Assembly: GCA_022446885.1 (NCBI GenBank)
Contig: JAKVBU010000025.1
Span: 1-54,421 of the forward strand
Source of the DNA: Phycisphaerales bacterium
GTDB taxonomy: Bacteria > Planctomycetota > Phycisphaerae > Phycisphaerales > SM1A02
Direction of reading: 5' to 3'
DNA: 54,421 nt
The notes below the pieces were generated by a model. That model was not told the DNA's origin, made no database searches, and saw only the letters and a list, made by a program, of their open reading frames with translations. Position numbers and translations under genes: made by a program. Positions 6,556-15,535 of this stretch are shown here, piece by piece (the first letter of the stretch is position 1; each line of letters starts with the position of its first letter).

Positions 6556-8025
6556 ATGCCCGTATTACGTTCGCTTTGTCCCCGTACGGCACGTCGCTGG
6601 TGCCTCCTGGCTGGGGTGCTCTGGGCTTGTGGGTGTGCCGGAGGGGTTCGAGACCCCGCTGCCGTGCTGGCCGACGGTTCAAGTTCGGTCATGAAGCATC
6701 GGCAAGCCATCAAACAACTGGAGGCCGAGCCTCGGGCCGACACTGCGGCTATCGACGCACTTCAGGGGCTCATCTATCGGCCCGGATTTGAAGTCGATGT
6801 TCGGCGGCGGGGGGTGAGCCAATTGCTGGAGCTTGATCGGGCCACGCTCGTGAGGACGCTTCGACAGCGGCTGCCACGGATCACCGACAAGCCATGGCTT
6901 CGGGCATTCTGCGTCTGGATTGGTGATCAGGCGTGGACGCAGGGCGAGCAAGCGACCATTGAAGAGGCCTTGGTGAGTAGTTGGGGCCGTCCATGGACGG
7001 GTGGCCTGACCGAGGGGCAGCGGCCGGAATTCATGGCGCTCGAGGCGCTGCAAGGCAATCGAGACATGGTCTCCTTTGTGTGGGCGCAGTTGCTTGCTCA
7101 CGACAAGCCTTCGCAGGAGGCTTTTCGGCACCGCTGCTGGGATCTGCTGCATCGTCTGGGTGGGCGTGGCCGCCTTGTCGAGGCCATTGCGCTCATAGAC
7201 CCCGAAGACGAAGCAAATGCGATGCTCGTTGACCTCCACGCTGCGGCAACCGACTTTGGCACCGTCCCATGGAATCGCGAGGAGATCCTCTGGCTTCGGA
7301 AACTTCGTGAGCCCAGCCGCCGAGCATTCTGGAGCAGGGCCGAGGCCGCTTGCGCGGCAATGCCCCCACAGCGCAGGCAGGGCCTTCGAATCGCGGATCT
7401 GCCCGTTGCAGTCGCAGCCATGCGTCATCGACCAGACCTGTCGGGATCTGATGTGAACGACATGGTTGGCGATCTACGAGAGCGGCTGCGGGGTGCTCGT
7501 CATTGGAGCGATGAAGATGCCTATTACGTCGATGGCGCTCGCGTGTCAGAGCGGTTGGCATCGCATGAAGCCGATCTGGTTTGGGGCGACGCAGCCGCGA
7601 TCACACTTGCACTGGATGCACTGGAATTGGAGCCCGTTCGAGCCCATCTGTTCGATTACGCCGACCGAGACAATGCCGACACGACCACTGAGTACGGGGG
7701 CATCATGGCCCTTGATGGAAAGGGGCGTTACGAGCTGATCGAGTTCGAACCACGTGTGCGGCATCATGACCTGCGTTTCAACGCGCCTCAGGAGATGTTC
7801 GACCGCGGGTACACGGGGCTGTTCCACTTTCACTTCCACGCGACCTCCCACCGCAATAGAGACCACGCCGGGCCCGGCTGGGGCGATTTGCAGTATGCCG
7901 ATGGCACGCGGGCCAACTGCCTCGTGTTCACGTTCGTAGACGAGGACACGCTGAACGTCGATTGGTTTCGGCACGGTGGTGTGGTCGTGGATTTGGGGTG
8001 CATCAAGCGTCCCGCCGCTTCATGA
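6556..8025 (+). CDS. Putative lipoprotein with His-rich C-terminal domain
   Basis: The 489-residue product has a basic n-region, a hydrophobic core and a lipobox-like VLWACGC (Cys 25 or 27). A long helical middle follows with no motif I know. The last 120 residues contain FHFHFHATSHRNRDHAGPGWGD and LVFTFVDEDTLNVDWFRHGG, a compact His/Asp-rich block that could bind a metal, as in JAB/MPN-type or other metal-dependent hydrolases; this is speculation. The stop overlaps the dapF start as ATGA at 8022-8025. No named family assigned. Confidence 0.7.
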   Translation: MPVLRSLCPRTARRWCLLAGVLWACGCAGGVRDPAAVLADGSSSVMKHRQAIKQLEAEPRADTAAIDALQGLIYRPGFEVDVRRRGVSQLLELDRATLVRTLRQRLPRITDKPWLRAFCVWIGDQAWTQGEQATIEEALVSSWGRPWTGGLTEGQRPEFMALEALQGNRDMVSFVWAQLLAHDKPSQEAFRHRCWDLLHRLGGRGRLVEAIALIDPEDEANAMLVDLHAAATDFGTVPWNREEILWLRKLREPSRRAFWSRAEAACAAMPPQRRQGLRIADLPVAVAAMRHRPDLSGSDVNDMVGDLRERLRGARHWSDEDAYYVDGARVSERLASHEADLVWGDAAAITLALDALELEPVRAHLFDYADRDNADTTTEYGGIMALDGKGRYELIEFEPRVRHHDLRFNAPQEMFDRGYTGLFHFHFHATSHRNRDHAGPGWGDLQYADGTRANCLVFTFVDEDTLNVDWFRHGGVVVDLGCIKRPAAS

Positions 8026-8834
8026 CAGAGGAGGCCGACATCAAGGGCATTCGGATGCACGGTGCGGGCAACCGCGTCTTGCTGGTGGATCGAGCGTCGC
8101 TGGGTTCGATGGAAGGCCCTGAACTGGCTCGGGGTACCAGTGCCCCGATCGACGCGCTCCTCGTGCTGGATGATCGTGGTGAAGAGGGGATCGGTGTTCG
8201 GGTTTACAACCGAGATGGGAGCGACGGATCGGTCTGTGGCAACGGCATGCGATGCGTGGCCGCCATCTCTGCGCCCCACGGAGGCGAAGTCACACTGATC
8301 AGCGATGAGGGGCCTCACCGGGCTCGAGTCGAAGCAACTGGCGATGGGAACTGGCTGGTTGCGCTGGACATGCCCGAGGCTCAACTGGGCGCGGCCACCG
8401 TGGGGCTGGCCCAGCAGGCGGATGAAGATGGTCTGATTCGAGTTGATCTGGGAACAGGTGAACTGGAGTTGTATCCGGTCTCAACGGGCAATCCACACTT
8501 GATTTGTCTCGTGAATGAGGCCCCTAGCGCCGAACTGGTCAACACCGTGGGGCCGGCAGCGCAGCAGTTGCGAGAAGGCGGCATCAACCTGCATCTGGTG
8601 AAGTTGCTCTCGCGTGCTTCAATCGCCTTGCTGCCCATCGAGCGAGGGGTAGGTCCGACCGCAGCATGTGCAACCGGGGCTCAAGCAGCAGTTGCTGCTT
8701 TGCACGCTCAGGACCTGTGCGACGTTGATGTCGACGTGCACATGCCAGGTGGCACACTTCGAGTGCAATTGGGAAGCCCAACCCACGTAACGGGTCCGGC
8801 TGCTATCGATCGCAGCCCCCTACACTCCCCTTGA
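8022..8834 (+). CDS. dapF: Diaminopimelate epimerase
   Basis: DapF interconverts LL- and meso-diaminopimelate for lysine and peptidoglycan synthesis. The two catalytic Cys are present: C72 in DGSVCGNGMRC and C216 in GPTAACATGAQAA; the N-terminal MHGAGN motif is also there. The second motif reads GPTAAC where GETLAC is usual, a mild divergence, and the final part is short. The frame is open further upstream; the ATG at 8022, overlapping the previous stop, gives a 270-residue enzyme of normal length. The stop overlaps the next start (TGATG at 8832-8836). Confidence 0.9.
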   Translation: MTEEADIKGIRMHGAGNRVLLVDRASLGSMEGPELARGTSAPIDALLVLDDRGEEGIGVRVYNRDGSDGSVCGNGMRCVAAISAPHGGEVTLISDEGPHRARVEATGDGNWLVALDMPEAQLGAATVGLAQQADEDGLIRVDLGTGELELYPVSTGNPHLICLVNEAPSAELVNTVGPAAQQLREGGINLHLVKLLSRASIALLPIERGVGPTAACATGAQAAVAALHAQDLCDVDVDVHMPGGTLRVQLGSPTHVTGPAAIDRSPLHSP

Positions 8835-9889
8835 TGTGTACGTTGTCCACCATCGAAGTGCACGGTTCGCCCAGCGACATGGGACAGGCGCTGGGAGAGG
8901 GCCTGCGGCCATCCATCGAGCGCCTGATGGCAAGGCGCCGTGCATCCGCTGCCGACTACCTGAGAGAGCGGGGCCTGAGCGGCGGGGACCTGTCGCAACT
9001 CGGCGCAGCCTGCTTGCAGGTATTGCGCGGCTGGGATCCCAGAGGTTGGGATGAGCATCGGGGCGTGGCCCGTGGCGCGGGTGTGAACGCGGACGAGCTC
9101 TACGCCCTCGTCAATCTGACCGACGTGAGGGATCTGGCCTGCATCCCGGCCCAGACTGATGCCGAGGGTTGCACGGCCGTACTCATTCCCGCCGCGGCTT
9201 CGTTACATGGCACACCGCTGGGCGGGCAGACCTGGGATCTCATCTCCGGAGATGTCGAGGACATCATTGCTGTGCGCCGCACGCCCGACGAGGGCCCTGC
9301 TACCTGGAGCGTCACCGTTGCCGGGGCGCCATCCCTCATGGGCATGAACGAGACCGGGCTGGCCGTGGGCACTACCAATATCAAGGTGGCCGGCGCCAGA
9401 ATTGGCGTGGGCTACATGTCGCTGCTCCATAGAGCCTTGGCTTGCAGTGATCGCCGGGAGGTTGCCACCTGCATCGGTGGAGGGCCACGCATCGGGGCTC
9501 ACACTTACTGGGCCGTCGATCCCATGGGGGCCTTGGAGTTGGAGTGCGATGCGATGAGCTGCACCCAGCGTGAGGCGTTGACGGTGCCGCTGGTTCGAAC
9601 GAACCACTGCCTGCACCCCGCTCGACAGGACGCCGAGCCCCCGTCGGAGTCATCCTTGCAACGTCTGGCCCGTGCTGGCGAGCTCGAGTCGAAGTCCGGC
9701 CTGACAGTGGAGGATTTGCGTGCCGTTTTCTCCGACCGCCGCGATGGTTTGAATTCGATCAACCGCCGCCATGAAGACGGCGAGCCAACCGCCACAAATG
9801 CCTGTGTCATCGCCGATCCGTCCAAGGGCGTCCTGCATGCCTGCCGTGGAGAGGCCGATCAGGGCCAGTGGATCGAGTTGCACCCCTGA
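8834..9889 (+). CDS. C45-type acyltransferase/peptidase-like Ntn hydrolase
   Basis: The 351-residue product resembles the acyl-CoA:6-aminopenicillanic acid acyltransferase (peptidase C45) family of autoprocessing Ntn hydrolases. Seen: HGSPSDMGQALGEGLRPSI near the N-terminus, EGCTAVLI with the expected catalytic/processing Cys at 113, GQTWDL shortly after, then MGMNETGLAVGTTNI and RTNHCLHP. These are in family order. The ATG at 8834 directly overlaps the dapF stop; a TTG one codon earlier is possible. The substrate is unknown; family members process amide-linked acyl or peptide groups. Coupling to dapF hints at a peptide or amino-acid substrate, an inference only. Confidence 0.75.
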   Translation: MCTLSTIEVHGSPSDMGQALGEGLRPSIERLMARRRASAADYLRERGLSGGDLSQLGAACLQVLRGWDPRGWDEHRGVARGAGVNADELYALVNLTDVRDLACIPAQTDAEGCTAVLIPAAASLHGTPLGGQTWDLISGDVEDIIAVRRTPDEGPATWSVTVAGAPSLMGMNETGLAVGTTNIKVAGARIGVGYMSLLHRALACSDRREVATCIGGGPRIGAHTYWAVDPMGALELECDAMSCTQREALTVPLVRTNHCLHPARQDAEPPSESSLQRLARAGELESKSGLTVEDLRAVFSDRRDGLNSINRRHEDGEPTATNACVIADPSKGVLHACRGEADQGQWIELHP

Positions 9890-9895
9890 GGGGCG

Positions 9896-9901
9896 TACAC
9901 T
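9896..9901 (+). promoter_or_regulatory. -10-like TACACT before the aminotransferase gene
   Basis: TACACT is 8 nt before the ATG at 9910, just after the stop of the upstream gene. Confidence 0.4.
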
Positions 9902-9909
9902 GTGCGGCC

Positions 9910-11298
9910 ATGGACTCCGCTCTGCAGACGCATGTCGAGGCCCTCGCCGCGGCGATCGAGGCCGATCGCTCGGCGTTTGATGCCATCCGCCCACCTGCGG
10001 ATCCCTCGTCACTGGACGCCTTACTGGACCGACAGCGCACTGTGCGAGGTCGAAACAGTTTCCTGCCATTCATGGGGACCGGTCGCGGGTGGGGCCCGTT
10101 CGTGGAGAACCTCGACGGATCGGTGAAACTCGACATGGTCACCGGAATTGGGGTGCACGCCTTTGGGCATGGTGACCCCGAACTCCTGCGGGTGGCGATC
10201 GAGGCTGCAGCTGGCGACACCCTTATGCAGGGCAATCTGCAGTGCAACCAAGAGGCCGTCGAGTTTGTCGAGACATTGTTGGGAGAAGCCCGCACCGGAG
10301 ACAGCGCTCTGGAACATGTCTTTCCCTGCTGTAGTGGCGCCGTAGCCAATGAGACGGCCCTGAAGATCTGCATGCAGAAGCGAGGCGGGGCGCCTCGGGT
10401 GCTCGCCTTCGAACATTGCTTCGCGGGCCGCACGACAACCATGTCACAGATCGGTGACAGCGCCGGCGCCCGTGAGGGCATCGCGTTGAATCTGCCCGTT
10501 GACTACCTGCCATGGCATGATGCCACCGACCCGGCTGGTTCCCTCGATCGAACGCTCGCAGCGCTTCGGGAGGCGATTCGACGTTGGCCCGGCCAGCATG
10601 CGTGCATCGTGCTCGAGCCGGTACAGGGGGAAGGTGGCTTCGCGCCCGCGCCGGTGGAGTTCCTACGGCCCGTTCTTGAGACAGCCCGAGCCTCAGACAT
10701 TCCCATTTGGTTCGACGAGGTGCAGACATTCGGTCGCACCCAGACGATGTTCCGGCAGACATGGACCGGCTTGGAGTCTCTTGTAGATGTGGTGACCGTT
10801 GGCAAACTCTCACAGGTGTGCGCCGCCATCTACACAGCAGACATGAACCCCAGACCTGGACTGCTCAGTGGCACCTTCATTGGATCCACGGCGGGATTTC
10901 GGGTGGGAAGACGGATCATCGAACGTCTGCGAGACGGCGGCTACTACGGAACTCAGGGCAAGATCGAGTCGTTTCACGGGCACTTCCTTGAACTGGCCGG
11001 CGAACTCATGCGGGAACACCCCGCGGCCTTTCCCCAGGTGGAGGGCCGCGGCGGACCGATTGAACTTGCCGGAGGGTGCGGCGGCATGATGCGGTTGACG
11101 CCCTTTGGCGGAGACAAGGCCCGCATCATTGAGCTGGTCCGTGGTTGCTTCGATGCCGGCGTGATCCTCTTCTTCTGTGGGCATGGGCCGGTGCATCTGC
11201 GCATGCTGCCGCCGGTGGGGGTGTTGGAGAAGGGACATCTGGACACCGCCATGCGTGTCATCGGTGACTGCATTGGTGCCATGGAGGCAGCCTCCTGA
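9910..11298 (+). CDS. Class-III PLP aminotransferase, near L-lysine 6-aminotransferase
   Basis: This is a 462-residue fold-type I aminotransferase. Seen: GIGVHAFGHGDP, CCSGAVANETALK for phosphate binding, IVLEPVQGEGG, FDEVQTFGRT with the Asp (269) that contacts the PLP ring, and the Schiff-base lysine K299 in TVGKLSQVC. The G-K-x-x-Q-V-C context resembles L-lysine epsilon-aminotransferases (GKKTQVC) more than succinyl- or acetylornithine aminotransferases. The following gene is astA with a TGATG overlap, which would instead suggest AstC. I leave the substrate open. The frame extends to 9868, but the ATG at 9910 fits the family start. Confidence 0.85.
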   Translation: MDSALQTHVEALAAAIEADRSAFDAIRPPADPSSLDALLDRQRTVRGRNSFLPFMGTGRGWGPFVENLDGSVKLDMVTGIGVHAFGHGDPELLRVAIEAAAGDTLMQGNLQCNQEAVEFVETLLGEARTGDSALEHVFPCCSGAVANETALKICMQKRGGAPRVLAFEHCFAGRTTTMSQIGDSAGAREGIALNLPVDYLPWHDATDPAGSLDRTLAALREAIRRWPGQHACIVLEPVQGEGGFAPAPVEFLRPVLETARASDIPIWFDEVQTFGRTQTMFRQTWTGLESLVDVVTVGKLSQVCAAIYTADMNPRPGLLSGTFIGSTAGFRVGRRIIERLRDGGYYGTQGKIESFHGHFLELAGELMREHPAAFPQVEGRGGPIELAGGCGGMMRLTPFGGDKARIIELVRGCFDAGVILFFCGHGPVHLRMLPPVGVLEKGHLDTAMRVIGDCIGAMEAAS

Positions 11299-12326
11299 TG
11301 TTCGTGGTACGACCCGCTCATCTGCAGGATGTGCCCGCGCTGCTGCGAATGGCCCGCACCGTGCACTCGGGCAACATCCCGGCTGATCCGGTGGCGCTGG
11401 AGGCGCGGGTCAGGCGGTCCACCGCTTCGTTCCTTGGTCGAGAGGGCGATGCCGATGGGCTGTATGTGCTGGTGTTGGAGGACTCCACCAGCGGCAACGT
11501 CTTGGGCACGTCCTGCCTGATCGCGGGCAAAGGGGGGGCCGAGCGACCTCGGCTCGGCTTGCGAGTACGCAAGCGCGAACACTACAGCAGCGATCTGCAG
11601 ACCGGGCAGGTGCAGGTGACCGTGCAGTTGGTTCGTGACACGTCCGGCCCGACCGAGGTTGGCGGGCTGGTGTTGTCCCCAGCATGGCGAGGCACCGGGC
11701 ATCGACTAGGGTCACTGCTCTCTCTTGCTCGATTTGCGTTGGTGGGGCTTCGGCCGGAGCGGTTCTCCCGCCGCATGATCGGTGAAATCATGGGCGACCT
11801 CACCGCTGACGGTCGCACGATGCTGTGGGACCATCTCGGACGTCGGTTCATCAATCTGTCGTATCAGGAAGCGGATCGATTCAGCCGAACGTCGTGTGAG
11901 TTCATCACATCGCTCTTCCCCGAGGGGGAGATCTACGTCAGTCTCCTGCCGGCTGAAGCAAGGCGGCTCATCGGGCACGTCAGCCCTGATGCCGTTCCTG
12001 CGCTGCGCATGCTCGAGCGACTGGGCTTCCGACACAGCGATGAAGTAGACCCCTTTGACGGGGGGCCGTACCTCGAAGCAGATCGAGATGAGATTCCCAT
12101 TGTCACTGCGACGCGGCGAGTGGAGCTGACGGGTTTGCTTGAGGGCTCTGTCGAGGGGGCCGAGCAATTGGTATCCAGCCCCGACGGTGAGACCTTCCGC
12201 TGCGTACGCACGCAAGCCGTGGTCGCTGGTGATGGCGTACAGATTTCTCAGGCTGCGGCCACAGCGCTCAAGATTGAGCCGGGGGCTGAAGTCGGTCTGT
12301 CACCGGCATCCGTACCTTCGGGATGA
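11298..12326 (+). CDS. astA: Arginine N-succinyltransferase family protein (AstA-like)
   Basis: AstA uses succinyl-CoA to acylate arginine in the AST catabolic pathway. The 342 residues match the family length. The N-terminal GNAT-like fold starts MFVVRPAHLQDVPALLRMA; downstream are GGLVLSPAWRGTGHRLGSLLSLARF with the acetyl-CoA-type pyrophosphate loop, GEIMGDLTADGRTMLWDHLG, and LPAEARRLIGHVSPDAVPALRMLERLGF, all in family order. It is coupled to the aminotransferase by TGATG and to tilS by ATGA. AstB, AstD and AstE are not in the window, so the classic pathway is not established here; another amine could be the acceptor. Confidence 0.82.
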   Translation: MFVVRPAHLQDVPALLRMARTVHSGNIPADPVALEARVRRSTASFLGREGDADGLYVLVLEDSTSGNVLGTSCLIAGKGGAERPRLGLRVRKREHYSSDLQTGQVQVTVQLVRDTSGPTEVGGLVLSPAWRGTGHRLGSLLSLARFALVGLRPERFSRRMIGEIMGDLTADGRTMLWDHLGRRFINLSYQEADRFSRTSCEFITSLFPEGEIYVSLLPAEARRLIGHVSPDAVPALRMLERLGFRHSDEVDPFDGGPYLEADRDEIPIVTATRRVELTGLLEGSVEGAEQLVSSPDGETFRCVRTQAVVAGDGVQISQAAATALKIEPGAEVGLSPASVPSG

Positions 12327-13309
12327 GTTCTTCGGCCCAATTGCTGCAGCATCCGGTGCTGCGATCGCTTCGTCGAGCGCTGCGTGATACGCAGATCGAA
12401 AGCAGCCCGCTGCTGTTGGCACTCAGTGGCGGCCCGGATTCATCGGCGTTGGTGGGCGGCATGGCGCTGCTGCAACGACGAGGTCTGGCGGGCCTGATTC
12501 GAGTTGCCCACGTGCATCATCACCAGCGGCCCGAGGCTGATGAAGAAGCTGCGCTGGCGCTGCAGACGGCCGAGTCATTGGAGTTGCCCGCGCAGGTGCT
12601 CCATCTGGAGGCTCAGCCCGGTGCCACACCGGCTGCGCTTCGAAAACAGAGGTATGAGGCTTTGGCAATTGAGGCTGTGCGTTGCAATGCCGACGCGGTG
12701 CTCACGGGGCATCATGCCGACGATCAGTTGGAGACTGTGCTCCTGGCACTCGTTCGTGGCGCGGGGCCAAATGGGTTGGCAGGCATGCCTTCCAGCCGAA
12801 CACTGCGTGATGATGTTCGGCTGGTACGGCCATTGCTTGCGGCGCCGCGCTCGGCCTGCGTCGATCTATGCGATCGCTTGGAGATCGCCTACTGCCAGGA
12901 CCCGACCAATACCGACCCGACCACGGCACGTGGTCGGCTGCGGCGTGATGTGCTGCCTGTGCTCGAGGCGATGCGGCCGGCCATAGCTACTCGAGTCGCT
13001 GCGATCGCGCCAACGGTGGGGGCAGCCGCAACAGCGCTGTCGGCGCTGCTGCCCAGACCAAGCGACGGCATCTGGAACCGGACGCAACTTGCCCGGCTGC
13101 CACACGCCGTCACGCTTGCCGCGCTGCATGCGGCGGCGTGCGAACTGTGTGAGGCTGACAGCCTCTCCAGCCCCGCGATCAGTGAACTTGCTGATGCCGT
13201 TGGAGATGCTCGCATGCACCAACGAGTATTCGAAGTGGGGGGCGGCGTTGAGTTCGTGTTGGAGGCGTCTACGCTGCGAGTCAGCCGATCGTCGTGCGAC
13301 CGTGCATGA
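12323..13309 (+). CDS. tilS: tRNA(Ile)-lysidine synthetase
   Basis: TilS adds lysine to C34 of the AUA-reading tRNA-Ile. The 328-residue product has the N-type PP-loop SGGPDSSAL at 35-43, then HVHHHQRPEADEEA, LTGHHADDQLETVLLALVRGAG and a YCQDPTN segment, all diagnostic. The C-terminal substrate-binding domains of longer TilS proteins are reduced, so this is a short-form enzyme. The ATG overlaps the astA stop. Its 3' end overlaps the convergent serS 3' end by 29 bases. Confidence 0.92.
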   Translation: MSSSAQLLQHPVLRSLRRALRDTQIESSPLLLALSGGPDSSALVGGMALLQRRGLAGLIRVAHVHHHQRPEADEEAALALQTAESLELPAQVLHLEAQPGATPAALRKQRYEALAIEAVRCNADAVLTGHHADDQLETVLLALVRGAGPNGLAGMPSSRTLRDDVRLVRPLLAAPRSACVDLCDRLEIAYCQDPTNTDPTTARGRLRRDVLPVLEAMRPAIATRVAAIAPTVGAAATALSALLPRPSDGIWNRTQLARLPHAVTLAALHAAACELCEADSLSSPAISELADAVGDARMHQRVFEVGGGVEFVLEASTLRVSRSSCDRA

Positions 13310-14678
13310 AGGGCTGCAACGCTTCGGGAATCTTCACTGAGCCGTCTTCCTGCTGGTGAATCTCCAGCAGCGGAATGAGAATGCGGGGGCTCGCCACGAC
13401 AGTGTTGTTGAGCGACCAGCAGAACTTCGTGTTTCCGTCATCGTCGCGGTACCGCAGATTGAGCCGCCGACACTGGAAGTCGTGCAAACGTGAGGCAGAG
13501 TGCGTCTCACCCCAGTCGCCTTTGGGGCGATCGTTCTCGTCGAGTTCGCCGCGAGATGGCATCCAGCATTCCACATCCACCATGTCCGCATTCTTCGGGC
13601 CCAGATCGCCCGTGCAACACTGAAGCAGTCGGTAGGGGAGCTCCAGTCGTTGCAGCAACTCCTCGACGATGCCGATCATCATCTTGTGGTGAGCGCGTTC
13701 TCCCGCATCGTCGGCGACATCGATGACGACCTGCTCAACCTTGTCGAACTGGTGAATTCGATACAGGCCCGCCGTGTCGCGACCTGCGGCTCCGGCTTCC
13801 CGGCGGAAGCAGGTGGACACGGTCGCCATCTTCAGCGGCAGCTGGTCGCGATCCAGAATCTCGTCGGCGAAGAGGCCCATGAGCCCCACTTCGCCGGTTC
13901 CAGTCAGGAAGAGGTCGTGGCCTGCGCCTCGATTCGACTCCTCAATGTGATACGCCTGCTCACGGCCCTCGGGGAAGAACCCGGTTCCTTCCATGCACGA
14001 CTCACGCACGATCACCGGAACGCTCATGGGCTTGAAGCCCTTTTCACAAGTGATCAGGTCGAACCCCATTCGCAAGACGGCCTGATGCAGCAGCATGCCG
14101 TCGCCCGTCAGGGCATAGTGACGCGCGCCGCCCACCTTGACGCCGCGGGGGAAGTCGGCCAGTGCATGTTGATCGATCAGGTCCAGATGCGTTCGAGGCG
14201 TGAATCCCCGGGCCGCCTCAAATGAGAGGTCGGTGTTCCATGGTTCGGGAGTCCATCGACGAAGCTCAACATTGTCCTCAGCGCCGCCACCGCGGGGCAC
14301 GTCTTCATCTGGCGGAAGTGGCACATGCAGGAGCAACGCCTGTAGTGGCTGAGTTGCTTGGGCGACTCGTGACTCGGCGGCTTGCACCTGCGCCTTGAGG
14401 GCGGCTGGCTTTGCCTCCAATTCTGCGATGCTTGCTTCAAGCGCCGGTCGTTCAGCATCCGAGGCCTTCTTGAGCGCCCCTCGAGCCTGCCCGATCTGCG
14501 GGCCAATCTCGCGGCTGAGGGCCTTCTGCTGGGCCCTCGCCTGCTCGGCCTCGGTGAGCGCGCTGCGGCGAGCAGCGTCCAATTCGAGAATGCGATCGAT
14601 GTCTACATCGATGCGCTTGGCTGACGCGCCGTCGCGGAAGCGATCCGGGTCCTCGCGGAGGGCCTTCAGGTCGATCAT
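13281..14678 (-). CDS. serS: Seryl-tRNA synthetase
   Basis: SerS charges tRNA-Ser. The N-terminal long-helical arm (MIDLKALREDPDRFRDG, then the coiled region through residue about 105) precedes the class II core. Motif 2 is CFRREAGAAGRDTAGLYRIHQFDKVE, and the motif 3 region is SLNNTVVASPRILIPLLE, where LNGS/T-G-L-A is more usual. Length is 465 aa. The frame continues 83 codons upstream, but the ATG at 14678 gives the canonical start and has TAGAAT 7 nt upstream. It lies 22 bp after nadK on the same strand. Confidence 0.95.
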   Translation of the reverse strand: MIDLKALREDPDRFRDGASAKRIDVDIDRILELDAARRSALTEAEQARAQQKALSREIGPQIGQARGALKKASDAERPALEASIAELEAKPAALKAQVQAAESRVAQATQPLQALLLHVPLPPDEDVPRGGGAEDNVELRRWTPEPWNTDLSFEAARGFTPRTHLDLIDQHALADFPRGVKVGGARHYALTGDGMLLHQAVLRMGFDLITCEKGFKPMSVPVIVRESCMEGTGFFPEGREQAYHIEESNRGAGHDLFLTGTGEVGLMGLFADEILDRDQLPLKMATVSTCFRREAGAAGRDTAGLYRIHQFDKVEQVVIDVADDAGERAHHKMMIGIVEELLQRLELPYRLLQCCTGDLGPKNADMVDVECWMPSRGELDENDRPKGDWGETHSASRLHDFQCRRLNLRYRDDDGNTKFCWSLNNTVVASPRILIPLLEIHQQEDGSVKIPEALQPFMHGRTTIG

Positions 14679-14685
14679 GGCGGGG

Positions 14686-14691
14686 ATTCTA
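14686..14691 (-). promoter_or_regulatory. -10-like TAGAAT, serS
   Basis: TAGAAT is 7 nt before the serS ATG, in the 22-bp nadK-serS gap; serS may have its own leaderless transcript. Confidence 0.45.
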
Positions 14692-14700
14692 GACGCCCGC

Positions 14701-15531
14701 TCAGGAGCAGGTCGCATCCTCACGCAACCGCGGGCCAATCGCCCACCGCATGCGGTCCTGCAGAATCTGCCACCAGGGCTCCTGGGGCTGCAGCACGAAT
14801 CTGGCTCGATGTGCATGTGACCCCACTGCGATCTTGTCACCTTCAAGCAGGGGCAACTGAACCTGGCCGTCGAGCACGAGGGCCGTGCCGTCATTGCACT
14901 GTCGGATGGTGAGCTCCAGCCCTGCATCGAGCGTCAACACGATGGGGCGGAATGCCAGTGACTGAGGCGCGAGCGGCGTTACGACCACACCGTTGGCACT
15001 CGGAGCCAGAATTGGGCCGCCAGCGGAGAGATTGTGGGCGGTGGAGCCGGTCGCCGAAGCGACGACCAGCCCGTCGCCACGAAGCCGCGGGCCTTCCACC
15101 CCCTCAATGGTCATGGCCACGTCGAGCATGCGCCACGGCGGCCCTGCAGCCAGAACGGCGTCATTGATCGCCTTCTCGACGACCATTGTGCCATCGGCTC
15201 GCATCAGCGTGACTGACAGCACGGCCGCGTCGCGGCAGGGTGGATCACGGCGAATCACGGAGTCGGCATGCGTGGCGAGAGAGTCGGCATCGAAGGGCGC
15301 GAGGAAGCCCAGCCTGCCGCAGTTCACACCAAGCACCGGCACCTGCAGATCGACCAACTCGCGAGCGGCGCCGATCACCGTGCCGTCGCCGCCGATCGTC
15401 ACCGCCAGATCACGTCCGTCCTCACAGATATTGGCGCGGGTGTCCAGCACCTGTCGCACGGCCTCGTGCGCTGCTCGAGCGCCGGGGCGGTCCCATGCGG
15501 TGATCAATCGAACATCGGGGCGTTCAGCCAT
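14701..15531 (-). CDS. nadK: NAD kinase
   Basis: NadK phosphorylates NAD to NADP. Seen in the 276-residue product: the GGDGT motif at 47-51, VLGVNCGRLGFL, the substrate-binding pair in EKAINDAVL (N-D in place of N-E), and GLVVASATGSTAHNLSAGGPI. Length is typical. It starts 4 bp after the ABC ATPase stop, so it belongs to the minus-strand operon. TAGCGT 6 nt before the ATG overlaps that upstream stop and may be chance. Confidence 0.93.
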   Translation of the reverse strand: MAERPDVRLITAWDRPGARAAHEAVRQVLDTRANICEDGRDLAVTIGGDGTVIGAARELVDLQVPVLGVNCGRLGFLAPFDADSLATHADSVIRRDPPCRDAAVLSVTLMRADGTMVVEKAINDAVLAAGPPWRMLDVAMTIEGVEGPRLRGDGLVVASATGSTAHNLSAGGPILAPSANGVVVTPLAPQSLAFRPIVLTLDAGLELTIRQCNDGTALVLDGQVQLPLLEGDKIAVGSHAHRARFVLQPQEPWWQILQDRMRWAIGPRLREDATCS

Positions 15532-15535
15532 GCCC

